Origin: Oscillibacter valericigenes
GTDB taxonomy: Bacteria; Bacillota; Clostridia; Oscillospirales; Oscillospiraceae
Length of the DNA stretch: 62,686 nucleotides
Assembly (NCBI RefSeq): GCF_021531315.1
Contig: NZ_JAFBIQ010000013.1
Span: 1 to 62,686 of the forward strand
Direction of reading: 5' to 3'
The notes below the pieces were generated by a model that did not search any database, was not told the DNA's origin, and saw nothing but the letters and a program-made list of their open reading frames with translations. The position numbers and the translations under genes were made by a program. This document shows, one piece after another, positions 33,338-43,000 of the stretch (within the stretch, counting starts at the first letter, position 1; every line of letters starts with the position of its first letter).

Positions 33338-33366
33338 TTGAAAACATACAAATTGCATGCTATAAT
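33338..33366 (+). promoter_or_regulatory. Promoter of the large defence-like operon
   Basis: TTGAAA (33338-33343) and TATAAT (33361-33366) are 17 bp apart, an excellent housekeeping-type match. The first gene starts 363 bp downstream, so the mRNA has a leader of roughly 350 nt (33375-33728) with no gene that I can support in it. Its ribosome binding site is TAAGGAGAAT (33715-33724). Confidence 0.75.
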
Positions 33367-33728
33367 ATATATTATGAACAAATAATGAATTATTGTGCCT
33401 GTACAAAATTGGGCTATTCAACATATTTGGAAGGGAAAAATTAGGGTTTGTTATAACAAGCTATGGTGCTTCATAACAGAAAGGATTTTGTAATAAGCTA
33501 AGAGAGAGAATATGAAAATAGAAGAAAAAGAACGCAAAATAATACCGTTATAGAAAGAGGTTCTTGGCACCTTGCTGGAACATAAGGCGGTTTAAATAGA
33601 ATAGTTCGTAATGGGCTATTCCTGTTGACGCAGAGAAACCGCGCGATGCAAAGATAGAAAGCGGTTGGTATATTGGTTGTTCAAAAAAGATAGTTCCTAC
33701 AGACTAATGACGCAATAAGGAGAATAAA

Positions 33729-35603
33729 ATGGCTCGTAATAGTACACCTCGAATTCTTTTAAAAAGTGTTCGATATCCCACTTATCAGCTTTATACCATT
33801 GCTACAAACACAAAAGAAACCGCGGACAATCAACTCATTATTGGTGCACTTTCTGTCCTGGAGTGGCTCCGCACAAAATTCAGAGAGTTCGAAATACCTG
33901 ATGCTTTCCGTGCGCCGTCTCCAGACTCGTATTTAAATGTGTCGCTCAATGATCTAAAAAGTGCGCATATTGATTGTGGCTATACGGTTGAAATAGTAAG
34001 TATACCAGAAGAAAAAGTATGGGCATTTCGGTTGATTGAACCAGATCTGAGTACTCAATGGGAAGATGGAGCTGAAGTAAGTACCGCTATTCCCGGCAGA
34101 GTCTTTGAAACGAACATTGCATTTCGAGTAATCGGCACAACGATGCACATGGGTGTTGAATTGATTGTTTCAGAGCCAGAAAATACAAGTGAGGAAAAGC
34201 AGGCCATCGTATTACGTCCCGCTGTCGTCTCCGTTTTAGCCGAAAATCCCCGATTAGGTCTTTCGGCAGGTTATCTGCTAGAAAATCAACTTTGGGAGTT
34301 GAACTCAAAAGATCGACATAAGCAACTAAGAGCTAATTTAAAAAAATGGATGATGCCTGCCGTTATTTTTTGTGATTACCTTCCAAAGAAATCACCAGAA
34401 GTGCTCGCTGTAGCAAACATGGAATTTAACTTAGGAACGTCTCCTTTTGACCTTTCTGCAATGTTAAAAACGGCAAACATTCCTGCGGGCACTGTGCCTC
34501 TCCATGTAACAATGACAAGTAAGAAGAATTCAACGGAAAAGAAGGCTCCTTTTGTGCCATACGATACAGACCTTTTTACAAAAGCGCGTCTTGCATATGT
34601 GCATAGCTTTCATCTCCCTGCGGATCAATTCGATTCGTTTGGGAAAATTCATCAAATTACTGTGAAAAGTGGAGATATACTCTTCATTGAGCCACATGAA
34701 TTGGGTGCTGGCATTCTTAGATATCAGTATTCCGAGGACTCGCAAGAAAAGAACTTCTCAGATCTTATGACTATAAGTCGAGACTACATGAGAAAGAAAA
34801 GCATGAGTTTTGCCGGTGTGGTTTTCCTGTCAGGTGCAAAGAAAATGCTCTCCGAAAGATATATGAAAGCCAACATGAGCGTCGAGGATACAATCAAGGA
34901 TTATGACGAACGTATCCAGGCTCTGTGTGAAGAACACAGGTACGAGTTGATGGAACGAAATGACAAAATCCAGCAGCAAGCAAACAAAATTACCCGATTG
35001 AAAAATCAATTAGACAATGTTAGTGAACAAATCGAGATTATTCGAAGCCATGCTGCAAAGGAAATCGAAGATGCCCATAAAATGGTTGACGGTATGTCAG
35101 AACGCATGGAGTACTTCGAAAGTTTGCCTAAGCGTCCAAAGACACCCCAGGAGATTCCGGACTGGGTTCAGAATCGTTTTGCTGGAAAACTTGAGTTCCA
35201 TCAAAGAGCTGTTCGATTAATCCAGGATGTTCCCACCAATGATGTCGATATGCAATTGCTATGTGATGCAATAGAATACCTAGCCGTAGAATACCGTGAT
35301 CTAAAGGCAGGTATTATTAACCGGGATGATGTCGCAAAAAAATGTTCAGTAAAGTATGGTCGCCCATTTGAAGTTACTGGTTGTGGTAACACGTCCATTG
35401 AGATGTACTCTAATCAGTATAAGATTAAATACAAGACTGGATTCAAGGGAAAACCCGTAGAAACACCGTTGAATGAGCATTTAAAAGTTGGAAAGACCAA
35501 TGGAAATCTCATTCGAATCTATTTCCTATACGATGATGAACGAAAGGTGATAGTCGTTGGTTCCCTTCCGCACCACCTTAAAGTTGCTCAAATCCAAGCT
35601 TAA
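33729..35603 (+). CDS. Coiled-coil protein with a RelE-like C-terminus, unknown
   Basis: The 624-aa protein begins the operon. The first 370 residues have no motif I know. Residues about 385-455 are a coiled coil (IQALCEEHRYELMERNDKIQ ... KITRLKNQLDNVSEQIEI ... AHKMVDGMSERMEY). The last 80 residues (PLNEHLKVGKTNGNLIRIYFLY then DDERKVIVVGSLPHHLKVAQ) look like a RelE/ParE-type RNase fold end, as found attached to other defence proteins. It could be an effector or a scaffold. Confidence in a real gene is high; in any function, low. Confidence 0.55.
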   Translation: MARNSTPRILLKSVRYPTYQLYTIATNTKETADNQLIIGALSVLEWLRTKFREFEIPDAFRAPSPDSYLNVSLNDLKSAHIDCGYTVEIVSIPEEKVWAFRLIEPDLSTQWEDGAEVSTAIPGRVFETNIAFRVIGTTMHMGVELIVSEPENTSEEKQAIVLRPAVVSVLAENPRLGLSAGYLLENQLWELNSKDRHKQLRANLKKWMMPAVIFCDYLPKKSPEVLAVANMEFNLGTSPFDLSAMLKTANIPAGTVPLHVTMTSKKNSTEKKAPFVPYDTDLFTKARLAYVHSFHLPADQFDSFGKIHQITVKSGDILFIEPHELGAGILRYQYSEDSQEKNFSDLMTISRDYMRKKSMSFAGVVFLSGAKKMLSERYMKANMSVEDTIKDYDERIQALCEEHRYELMERNDKIQQQANKITRLKNQLDNVSEQIEIIRSHAAKEIEDAHKMVDGMSERMEYFESLPKRPKTPQEIPDWVQNRFAGKLEFHQRAVRLIQDVPTNDVDMQLLCDAIEYLAVEYRDLKAGIINRDDVAKKCSVKYGRPFEVTGCGNTSIEMYSNQYKIKYKTGFKGKPVETPLNEHLKVGKTNGNLIRIYFLYDDERKVIVVGSLPHHLKVAQIQA

Positions 35604-35689
35604 TTTTTATCTCGAAATGTTAAGGGTAAAGACAATTGCCACTATATATGATTGAGATAATTCAATTATTCTAGAAAGCAGGATTGTAT

Positions 35690-36307
35690 ATGCGAAAAGT
35701 AATTATTTGCAATGTGGCCATGAGAGAATCAGTTAAGCCACTGGTATACCAGACGGACGACAAATCACTATGCATTAGTGAGCAACCTGTGACATATCCT
35801 ATTCTCTCATGTCTAAGTGGGCTCTTGTCTCCGGACGATAGCATCAAAGTTGTTCTCCTATGTAAATGTGACCCCAATTGCAATTATCTCCGGAATGTTG
35901 AGCGTTTCAAGAAGGAGTTTACTGATCATTGTGGTGGCATTGTTGCTGATCCGGAATATAGAATTCTCGACACCGAATTTGATGAGGATAAAACGGAAAC
36001 AGAAAGAATGCTTTCGAAACTTGTAGCTGAATGCGAGGATGGTGCAGAGATTATTAGCGATACCACTTACGGGTCAAAAACAATGCCTGTCGTTCTTTTA
36101 GCAGCATTATCTTTTGCAGTGAAGCATCTTGCTTGCAAAGTGCAGCACGTTTTCTATGGTCAAGTTTATTTTCAAAACGACACCCCAACCAATCCAAGGC
36201 TTTGTGACCTTTCCTATCTGATCTATTTGAATTCGTTACTCTACACCTTGCGGTGTGACTCCTCTGACAAAGCCAGAAAGGCTCTTGATTTGCTGCTCAA
36301 ATTCTGA
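35690..36307 (+). CDS. CARF-like sensor protein (TM1812-like)
   Basis: The start is ATG 35690 after GAAAGCAGGA (35673-35682). The 205-aa protein has an N-terminal beta strand (KVIICNVAM), a middle that could form the Rossmann-like CARF core (SIKVVLLCKCDPNCNYLRNVERFKKEF), and the segment IISDTTYGSKTMPVVLLAAL followed by SFAVKHLACKVQHVFYGQVYF. This resembles the D-x-T-x-G-x-x-x-x-P segment and following helix of TM1812/Csx1-type CARF proteins, which bind cyclic oligonucleotides. There is no CRISPR array in the window. It sits between two genes of the big operon, so a ligand-sensing role inside it is plausible. Confidence 0.55.
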   Translation: MRKVIICNVAMRESVKPLVYQTDDKSLCISEQPVTYPILSCLSGLLSPDDSIKVVLLCKCDPNCNYLRNVERFKKEFTDHCGGIVADPEYRILDTEFDEDKTETERMLSKLVAECEDGAEIISDTTYGSKTMPVVLLAALSFAVKHLACKVQHVFYGQVYFQNDTPTNPRLCDLSYLIYLNSLLYTLRCDSSDKARKALDLLLKF

Positions 36308-36330
36308 CCTGCGGAAAGAGGTCTTAACTC

Positions 36331-37212
36331 ATGAAAACTGCATCACCAAGGTTAGAAAATGCTATAGAGCTCATAGATAATTCGGAAATATTCGAGTTAT
36401 CAAGAGAGTCAAATCCATCCAAATACCGAATTTTAGAGTATGAGCTCATAGAGAATCTATACGAATATACTCAGCTCTTAAACAGCGATCGATACCAAGA
36501 CATGGGCTTGGAGATTGTTGAAACTGCAGCTGATTGCTTGCGCAGTTATGATAAGAATCGAGGGCTGTTTACACATTATTTCCTTGCGTCACTGAGCAGG
36601 CGTGTTAATAAGGAGCAGGCCATTCGCAATGCAATTGAAACACGCGGAGGTATAGTTGTACCCAAAAAAGTTCAGAAGCAAATTACTGACATTCAGCTAA
36701 TCGCTGGAACTCTGGGGAGAGATATCGAAGATGAAGCGGTCATTGAGACATCTGCCAAATATTTAGATGTATCCACTGCACGAGTTCGAAAACTAACGTG
36801 GTTAAATGCACAATGTGCCGTTGTCCACAATAGTGAAACTGAAGATGCTGTGGGAGTACTCAATCTCATATCTGATGACTTCGTACTTGAGGACTACGTC
36901 TTTGAAAAAACGAGCCTTGTCGAGATATTTAATGCCATAGAAATTTGTTTCGGTCGGTGCAGACGTAGCCAGCAAGAAGTTGTGTCGCAGCTTTTAACCC
37001 TTCGTCTCCTATCTTGTCCACAGGACATTATTCAGTTAGCGTTGAACAGATCGTTTTTTGATTCAACACTATACCAGAATTATATAAATACAGGTCATAT
37101 TCCCACAGCCAGAGACATCTCCAGTAAGCTAAACAAAGATGAAGCGAGTACAAGCAGAACCTTTTCAACCTTTGGAAAGAAGCTTAAAGATTATTTGAGT
37201 GAACTACATTAG
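36331..37212 (+). CDS. Sigma-70-like factor, divergent
   Basis: The 293-aa protein starts at ATG 36331 after AAGAGGTC (36315-36322). ADCLRSYDKNRGLFTHYFLA resembles sigma region 2 (core-binding, YD...G.F..Y), and the C-terminus (KLNKDEASTSRTFSTFGKKLKDYLSEL) looks like a region-4-type helix-turn-helix. The middle contains a possible region 3. It is encoded between the CARF-like and vWA genes and could give the operon its own transcription control. It may equally have become a non-transcriptional adaptor. Confidence 0.55.
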   Translation: MKTASPRLENAIELIDNSEIFELSRESNPSKYRILEYELIENLYEYTQLLNSDRYQDMGLEIVETAADCLRSYDKNRGLFTHYFLASLSRRVNKEQAIRNAIETRGGIVVPKKVQKQITDIQLIAGTLGRDIEDEAVIETSAKYLDVSTARVRKLTWLNAQCAVVHNSETEDAVGVLNLISDDFVLEDYVFEKTSLVEIFNAIEICFGRCRRSQQEVVSQLLTLRLLSCPQDIIQLALNRSFFDSTLYQNYINTGHIPTARDISSKLNKDEASTSRTFSTFGKKLKDYLSELH

Positions 37213-37226
37213 AAGGAGATTTTATC

Positions 37227-37934
37227 ATGAGTGAAATGAAAGACTTTGTGTATCAGACCGCAAGGACGCTCCCTGTTATCCTTCTTTTGGATACTAGCGG
37301 CAGCATGTTTGAGAATAATAAAATCGGTGCGATGAATAGTGCGGTTAGGGACATGCTCACCAGTTTTAAGAGCTACAGCAATACGATTGCCAGCATCTCT
37401 ACCGCAATCATTACTTTTGGCGGTTCTTCTGCCCGTGTTCACCTGCCCATGACGGTCGTTGATGAGTTGGATCTTACCGCTTTGCAGGATATGGATGCCC
37501 ACGGTATGACACCTATGGGAGAAGCCATTTCCATTGCCAAAACCATGATTGAGGATAAAGAACAGATTCCTTCTCGCGCCTATCGACCCACCGTTGTCCT
37601 AGTTTCGGATGGTATGCCGAATGACTGTTGGGAAGCTCCTCTAGAGGAATTTAAGGCTGACGGAAGAAGCGCCAAGTGTTACAGAATGGCCATGGGGATC
37701 GGCGTGGATCGCGGAAGCGATGCCTATGATGTACTCAAGCAATTTACCAGCGATGAGGAGCAGGTGTTTGACGCTTCTGATGCAGCTGAGATTAGTAAGT
37801 TCTTTAGATATGTTACGATGAGCACTACATCTCGAATCAAGACTGCTAACCCTAATCTCATTCCCAGTATGGAAGAAGTATTCTCTCAGCCTGAGGCTGA
37901 GAGCGGCGAGGTTGATGATGACTTCCCCTTCTAA
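37227..37934 (+). CDS. TerY-like von Willebrand factor A protein
   Basis: The 235-aa protein starts at ATG 37227 after AGAAGGAG (37211-37218). It has a full MIDAS metal site: DTSGSMFENN near residue 22, GMTPMGEAI near 92 and SDGMPND near 128. vWA domains bind metal-dependent ligands. TerY-like vWA proteins occur with a PP2C phosphatase and a kinase as the TerY-P triad. The C-terminal acidic tail (PEAESGEVDDDFPF) may be a phosphorylation or docking site. It overlaps or touches the PP2C gene. Confidence 0.85.
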   Translation: MSEMKDFVYQTARTLPVILLLDTSGSMFENNKIGAMNSAVRDMLTSFKSYSNTIASISTAIITFGGSSARVHLPMTVVDELDLTALQDMDAHGMTPMGEAISIAKTMIEDKEQIPSRAYRPTVVLVSDGMPNDCWEAPLEEFKADGRSAKCYRMAMGIGVDRGSDAYDVLKQFTSDEEQVFDASDAAEISKFFRYVTMSTTSRIKTANPNLIPSMEEVFSQPEAESGEVDDDFPF

Positions 37935-38667
37935 CATGGGTGTGATCACTGGTGCTAGTGTAATTGGTCCTGCCCACATACGTCAGCATATGCCAAATCA
38001 AGATGCGTTCAAATATCGCAACTATGGGTATGGTTGTGTTATGGCTGTCGCTGATGGTGTGGGTTCGGATCGCTATTCACACTTTGGAAGCAAAGCGGTT
38101 GTCCAGGCTGTACATGAAGCATTTTGTGCATATGTACGCGGCGACATAAGTCGAACTCAGATTACAAAGTCAATCTATATGCATTATGTTTCGCTCCTAA
38201 AAAAACGATATCAATCAGCCGCATCGACTACATGTCTATTTGCTGCTTACATCTTTAATCAAGGGCTGTATCTTGGCTTGATTGGGGATGGCATAATTTG
38301 TGGAAGTATAAATAGCCAGCCGCTCGTTATGCAAAAAGAATCCGACTCTTTTACGAACATCGTTAAGCCGCTTTCACCGCAGAGACCAAACCCCATCTGG
38401 ACTACGAAATTCATTCCAGAGGATCGGCTCAATTCTATCCGTTTAATGCTTGCGACTGATGGAGTGTCGGAAGATATTCTTCCAAATAAAGAATCGGATT
38501 TTGCCAGTTACCTTATTGATTACGTAAATGCATGGAGAGCGGAAGATCGCCAGATAAAGCTACTCAATTTACTTGAGAATTGGGAAACGCCGAGATCGTT
38601 AGATGATAAAACTATAGTGTTGTATCAGCACTTCCGAAATAAAGCAGAGGTTAGTTTGTATGGATAA
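37915..38667 (+). CDS. PP2C-type protein phosphatase
   Basis: The start is ATG 37915 or 37918 after GAGCGGCGAGG (37899-37909), overlapping the vWA gene, or ATG 37936 just after its stop. It has the metal-binding Asp residues of PP2C phosphatases: MPNQDAF, MAVADGVGSD, GLIGDG, LATDGVSED and LDDKT. About 250 aa, full length. It overlaps the kinase gene by 8 bp, and should reverse the kinase's phosphorylation. Confidence 0.85.
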   Translation: MMTSPSNMGVITGASVIGPAHIRQHMPNQDAFKYRNYGYGCVMAVADGVGSDRYSHFGSKAVVQAVHEAFCAYVRGDISRTQITKSIYMHYVSLLKKRYQSAASTTCLFAAYIFNQGLYLGLIGDGIICGSINSQPLVMQKESDSFTNIVKPLSPQRPNPIWTTKFIPEDRLNSIRLMLATDGVSEDILPNKESDFASYLIDYVNAWRAEDRQIKLLNLLENWETPRSLDDKTIVLYQHFRNKAEVSLYG

Positions 38668-40063
38668 ACTTGTCCACGATGATAAAGGGAATGCGTTCAC
38701 GTTGTCTACCTGTCTTGGGGAAGGCGGACAGGGCGTTGTATTTCGCGTCAAAAGGAACACCGGTCATGGATTGGCTGTTAAAGCGCTCATCGACCCTGTT
38801 AGTGGGGATATCCTGCAAGATCATAGTGCGTATAAAAAATATATGAGGAAACTTAATCAAATCATGGCTCTTCCTCAAGTCGCACATATTGCAGTTCCAC
38901 TCGCCCCATTACATGCGCCATATTGTGGTTATGTGATGAGACTTATGGAATGCATGGAACCACTCTCTGAATACTTAAGGCCAAACTCAGACATAAGAGC
39001 GACATTATGTCGAAAAGGTGGCTTATCCAAGCGATATGAAATACTAAAGAACCTATCTGCCATTCTTTGTGATCTTCATTCCCTTGGAATTGTATATGGT
39101 GATTTAGCGCCGGGAAATATTTACATTTCTGCAAATGATAAGGATTGTGAAGTATGGCTTATCGACCTTGATAACTTGGCCTATGCAACCGAAGTTTCAT
39201 CCTCAATAGGTACCCCCCTATATCGTGCTCCAGAAATTGTCAAGGGAAAAGCTAACTCACTTGAAACTGATTGTTATTCATTTGCACTTTTAGCATACGA
39301 ACTCTTGACTTTTTCGAAGCCCTTTAATGGTTCAATCATGGATGAAGATCCTGTGGATGATTTTAGCGATGATATATATGAGAGAATAGAGTCTGGGAAA
39401 TGTCAATATGTCCACGAGCCTGATTCTACTAATATCCCCAAGTACGGCATTTCCAGGCAACTCGAGTTGATAATGACTCCTGAGTTGGAGACGTTGTTTT
39501 TGCAAACTTTCAACTTAGATGGAAGATCTCATCCGAGCCATAGGCCCTCTATGCGCTCTTGGTATAAGGTCTTTCAGGAGGCAAGCAATTGTCTTATAGA
39601 ATGCGAAAAAGGACATGCTCATTTTGGGAATTCTTGCTTCCTGTGTCCAGAAGAAGATCAATCTGTTTCTCGCAGACGGTTCTACTCATTAAAGGGGTAT
39701 CTATCCGTCTATGCACTGCTATCTCCAGAGAATTCAGAAGACGCTGATTCCTTTGAGGTTGTCAAAGCTAGAAGCCAAGTATATGAGAAGAGATTTAGTA
39801 ACAATAAAACCGAAAAGAAGCAAGATAGTATTACAATACAAATTCCCTGGTATGTTTTCGATCCAAGAAAAAAGTCCCATTATGATACTGCAGCATTTGA
39901 GCTGACACTTAATAAATATGGCTGCAATGTTGAAAGGGTCTTTAATCCCGAACTTCATGTTGACCTTATCCAAAATGCTGCGTGGCCAGATATGAACGGT
40001 CTCAAATTAAAGGCGACATACAAGGACCGTGTATTTGAATTTGAAATGACAAAGGACGAATAG
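38660..40063 (+). CDS. Serine/threonine protein kinase with C-terminal zinc-ribbon-like segment
   Basis: The 467-aa protein has a kinase domain: glycine loop GEGGQGVVF (20-28), Lys in LAVKALI (about 40), catalytic loop IVYGDLAPGN (about 145; YGD replaces the usual HRD), metal-binding IDLDN (about 168; DLD replaces DFG) and APE motif YRAPEIV. A Cys/His segment follows (CLIECEKGHAHFGNSCFLCP, near 310) that could bind zinc. The C-terminus is an unassigned beta-rich part. It is the third gene of the vWA-PP2C-kinase triad. Confidence 0.85.
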   Translation: MDKLVHDDKGNAFTLSTCLGEGGQGVVFRVKRNTGHGLAVKALIDPVSGDILQDHSAYKKYMRKLNQIMALPQVAHIAVPLAPLHAPYCGYVMRLMECMEPLSEYLRPNSDIRATLCRKGGLSKRYEILKNLSAILCDLHSLGIVYGDLAPGNIYISANDKDCEVWLIDLDNLAYATEVSSSIGTPLYRAPEIVKGKANSLETDCYSFALLAYELLTFSKPFNGSIMDEDPVDDFSDDIYERIESGKCQYVHEPDSTNIPKYGISRQLELIMTPELETLFLQTFNLDGRSHPSHRPSMRSWYKVFQEASNCLIECEKGHAHFGNSCFLCPEEDQSVSRRRFYSLKGYLSVYALLSPENSEDADSFEVVKARSQVYEKRFSNNKTEKKQDSITIQIPWYVFDPRKKSHYDTAAFELTLNKYGCNVERVFNPELHVDLIQNAAWPDMNGLKLKATYKDRVFEFEMTKDE

Positions 40064-40064
40064 T

Positions 40065-43000
40065 ATGCAGTTTTCTGATTTGCAATGCCTATTTAATTCG
40101 ATTGTCACTGAGTTAATCTGTGATGATATCAGACAATTTGAAATTGGCGATTTTGTAAGAATCAAGAAACAGAATGACAGTGATAATGTGTACATAGGTC
40201 CCCTTTCCGGTCTCGTCAACAGTACCGGCAAATTTGCAACGCGTAGTTATGCAGAGACATGGGTTGCCATTCAAGATTCTCCGTATTTTGCAACTGTTTC
40301 AGCAATCAAAGATAGACGAATGACTATAAATGTTGTAACTGGCTTCTTTCTCCGCAAGTTAGATAGAAAGCTAGATATTGCAATCACAGACTCAGCAATT
40401 AACCCCAAAGTGCTGGGATATAAGGATTATGGTTCCGCAAGAGTACACATCGAGGCAGAATACATGGTCACCTTGGCGGATAAATCTTATGTGGTTGTGG
40501 CAAAGCATCTTAATTCCAATGAAAAGGTCTTATCATTTGTCAATGGCTCACGAATTTTGAATGCGGTGGAAACAACCAAAAGAGACTGTGGCGTTAGTGA
40601 TGAATCTATCGCTTCAGATAAAGTTTTCGCTATTACAAAAGGAGAAGCTCCCTTCCGCCGTGACTCCTATTCATTAGAGTTATGGCAGTGTGCACTCAAC
40701 CTTTGTGATGCAACAAGCGCACATCAAGCGGATGTTGCAGTTAAAGCGTTCCTAGATAAGAACCTCGAAAAGTACCTTTCCTTATGGCGAAAATACACGA
40801 CCGTTGAATACGATTTTGTGCGCTCTACCGCTGATAAAGCTGGAATTCTGGAGTATACTCTTGTTGAAAACGCTATTGACGGGCGTGACCTCACAGTGAG
40901 AATTACCAATCCTGAATATATTGATAATTTTCAAACTCAGCTCAATGATTTAGGCCCCGATCGTGTTATCACAATCTCTAGACAGTCATCTTATGGGGGT
41001 GAACGCTCCCCATTAACAGCAAAATTACTTTCCATAAACAAGGACAAAAATGAAGCCTATATACGTTTCAGGTCATCAGAACAGGCCTATGATACTTCCA
41101 GAAGCGGTGAAATTAGACCTAGTATCCGCGCTGCAGAGGCCCAGTACGAACGACGTGAAAAGGCTTTTCAGAGAATATTTGAAGGCAAGTCTGCAAAGCC
41201 CCAGCTTGCGATGCTTATTTCCGGTCAAGATATTAGTCACAAGCAAGAAAAGCGAAAACTAACGCCTCTAAGCGAAAGCGTTTTAGATAGTTGCTTTAAT
41301 GGCAGAATGCCCACGGAAGCACAGAAAAAAGCAATTTCAATTGCATTGAATACTCCGGACTTTGCCATCATTCAAGGCCCACCCGGCACTGGAAAAACCA
41401 CAGTAATCAATGCAATCATGACCGCCTTGAGCGAAAAGGAAAAAGATCCTGAGCTGTTTTTCGGAAAAAATTTGCTTACCGCCTACCAAAAGGATGCCAC
41501 CGCTCACTTGGCGGAAAAGCTCGAGATTTATGGTCTTCCGGTCATTACATTTAAAGGGCACAACAACCTTGGCTTTGATGAGGACGCCGAGGACACATCG
41601 GATGACGATCGTGCCGTAACCGAATGGATTCGTAAGAAAAGTGAGGAATTAGCGGCATCCGAGGAAAGAGCCAAGGCGTTTGCTGACATTGATGAGCTTG
41701 TTGCAAAACTCCGTCTTTTGACTGTAAGTTTTGACCAGCAAACGGCTAATCGCGAAATGTGTAAGAGCCTCCTCACCGCCTATATGAGTATTGTCTCAGT
41801 GTTTTGCTGTGACCGCGCAATATGGCGTGGAGACTATTTCAAGGAAAAAGCAGCCAAGCTTTTGTCAATTATTGACAGAGAGATCTCCGGGGATGAGCTT
41901 ACAATTTCCAGCTTAAAATATGATCGGAGAATAGCAAACAATATTCCAACTTCTCTTATCTCGATGGAAGATGACGGGTTATCCTTGTTGAACAAGGCCA
42001 TTCGGCATTTTTCGAGAGATACCCAACCAAATGAAATACGCGAACTTGCAGTTGCGCTCAAGCTCGTCAGTGAAGCGGAAACAATTGATTTCCGAAAAGT
42101 CAGAATTCTCAAGCATAGTCTTCTTGCAAAACTCCGCAGCCAAAGTGGATTTCTCCCTAATGACAAGCTAAATCGAGATGTGATTTCCTTGATCCAGTCT
42201 ACGATTCGCTCGATAGAATCCGCTGAACGCAGTGATGAAGATCGCATAATGGCTGACTATCTCCGCGCTTTTGCCGATGAAGATACTATTAAAGACTCTA
42301 TCACAGATTTTTTAACTGTAATTTCTGCAACACACCAAAAAGCAATTTCTCAAGATGTGACCGCGCGAAAAGATCCCGACCACATGGATTTTGAGAATGT
42401 TCTAATCGACGAAGCTGCACGAAGCTGCCCTCCCGACTTACTGATTCCTTTGAGTTGTGCGAGAGATCGTATGATTCTGGTTGGCGACCATAAACAACTT
42501 CCGCAATTTGTTTGTGACAAAGTATTTGATTCCATTGATGATGTAGCTGAAGCAGACAAGCAATCAATAATCAAAGACGAGTCAATGTTTTTACATCTTA
42601 TTAAACAGGTTAAAAAGCTCGAATCCAATGACGGAATTCCGCGCTTTATCCGTCTGGATGCACAGTATCGTATGCCCCAAACACTTGGAGATCTGGTGTC
42701 AAGGCAATTTTATGACGGAGAACTAACCTCACCGTTGGGTAATGACCCTGCTTGTTTTGATACCAATTTGAAGTATATCAGAGGGTTGCATTTAGCCTGG
42801 CTGGATGTTCCTGGCGGAATTGGTGCCAGAGAAATCAAGAACAGAAATGGCAGTTATTGCAGAATTGCTGAAGCAGAGCGCGTTGTTAACATGCTGAGCA
42901 AAATAATCGAAGATTCTGGTGAAGAAAGCAAGAAGTACAAATATGGAATAATGACCTTCTACAATGGGCAAAGGGAAATCCTATCTGATTTAGTCAGTAA

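Noticed and set aside
33560-33600. TGGCAC followed by TTGC in the operon leader, at first sight a sigma-54 promoter.
   Set aside because: The spacing between the GG and GC elements does not fit the -24/-12 pattern, so no sigma-54 call was made.
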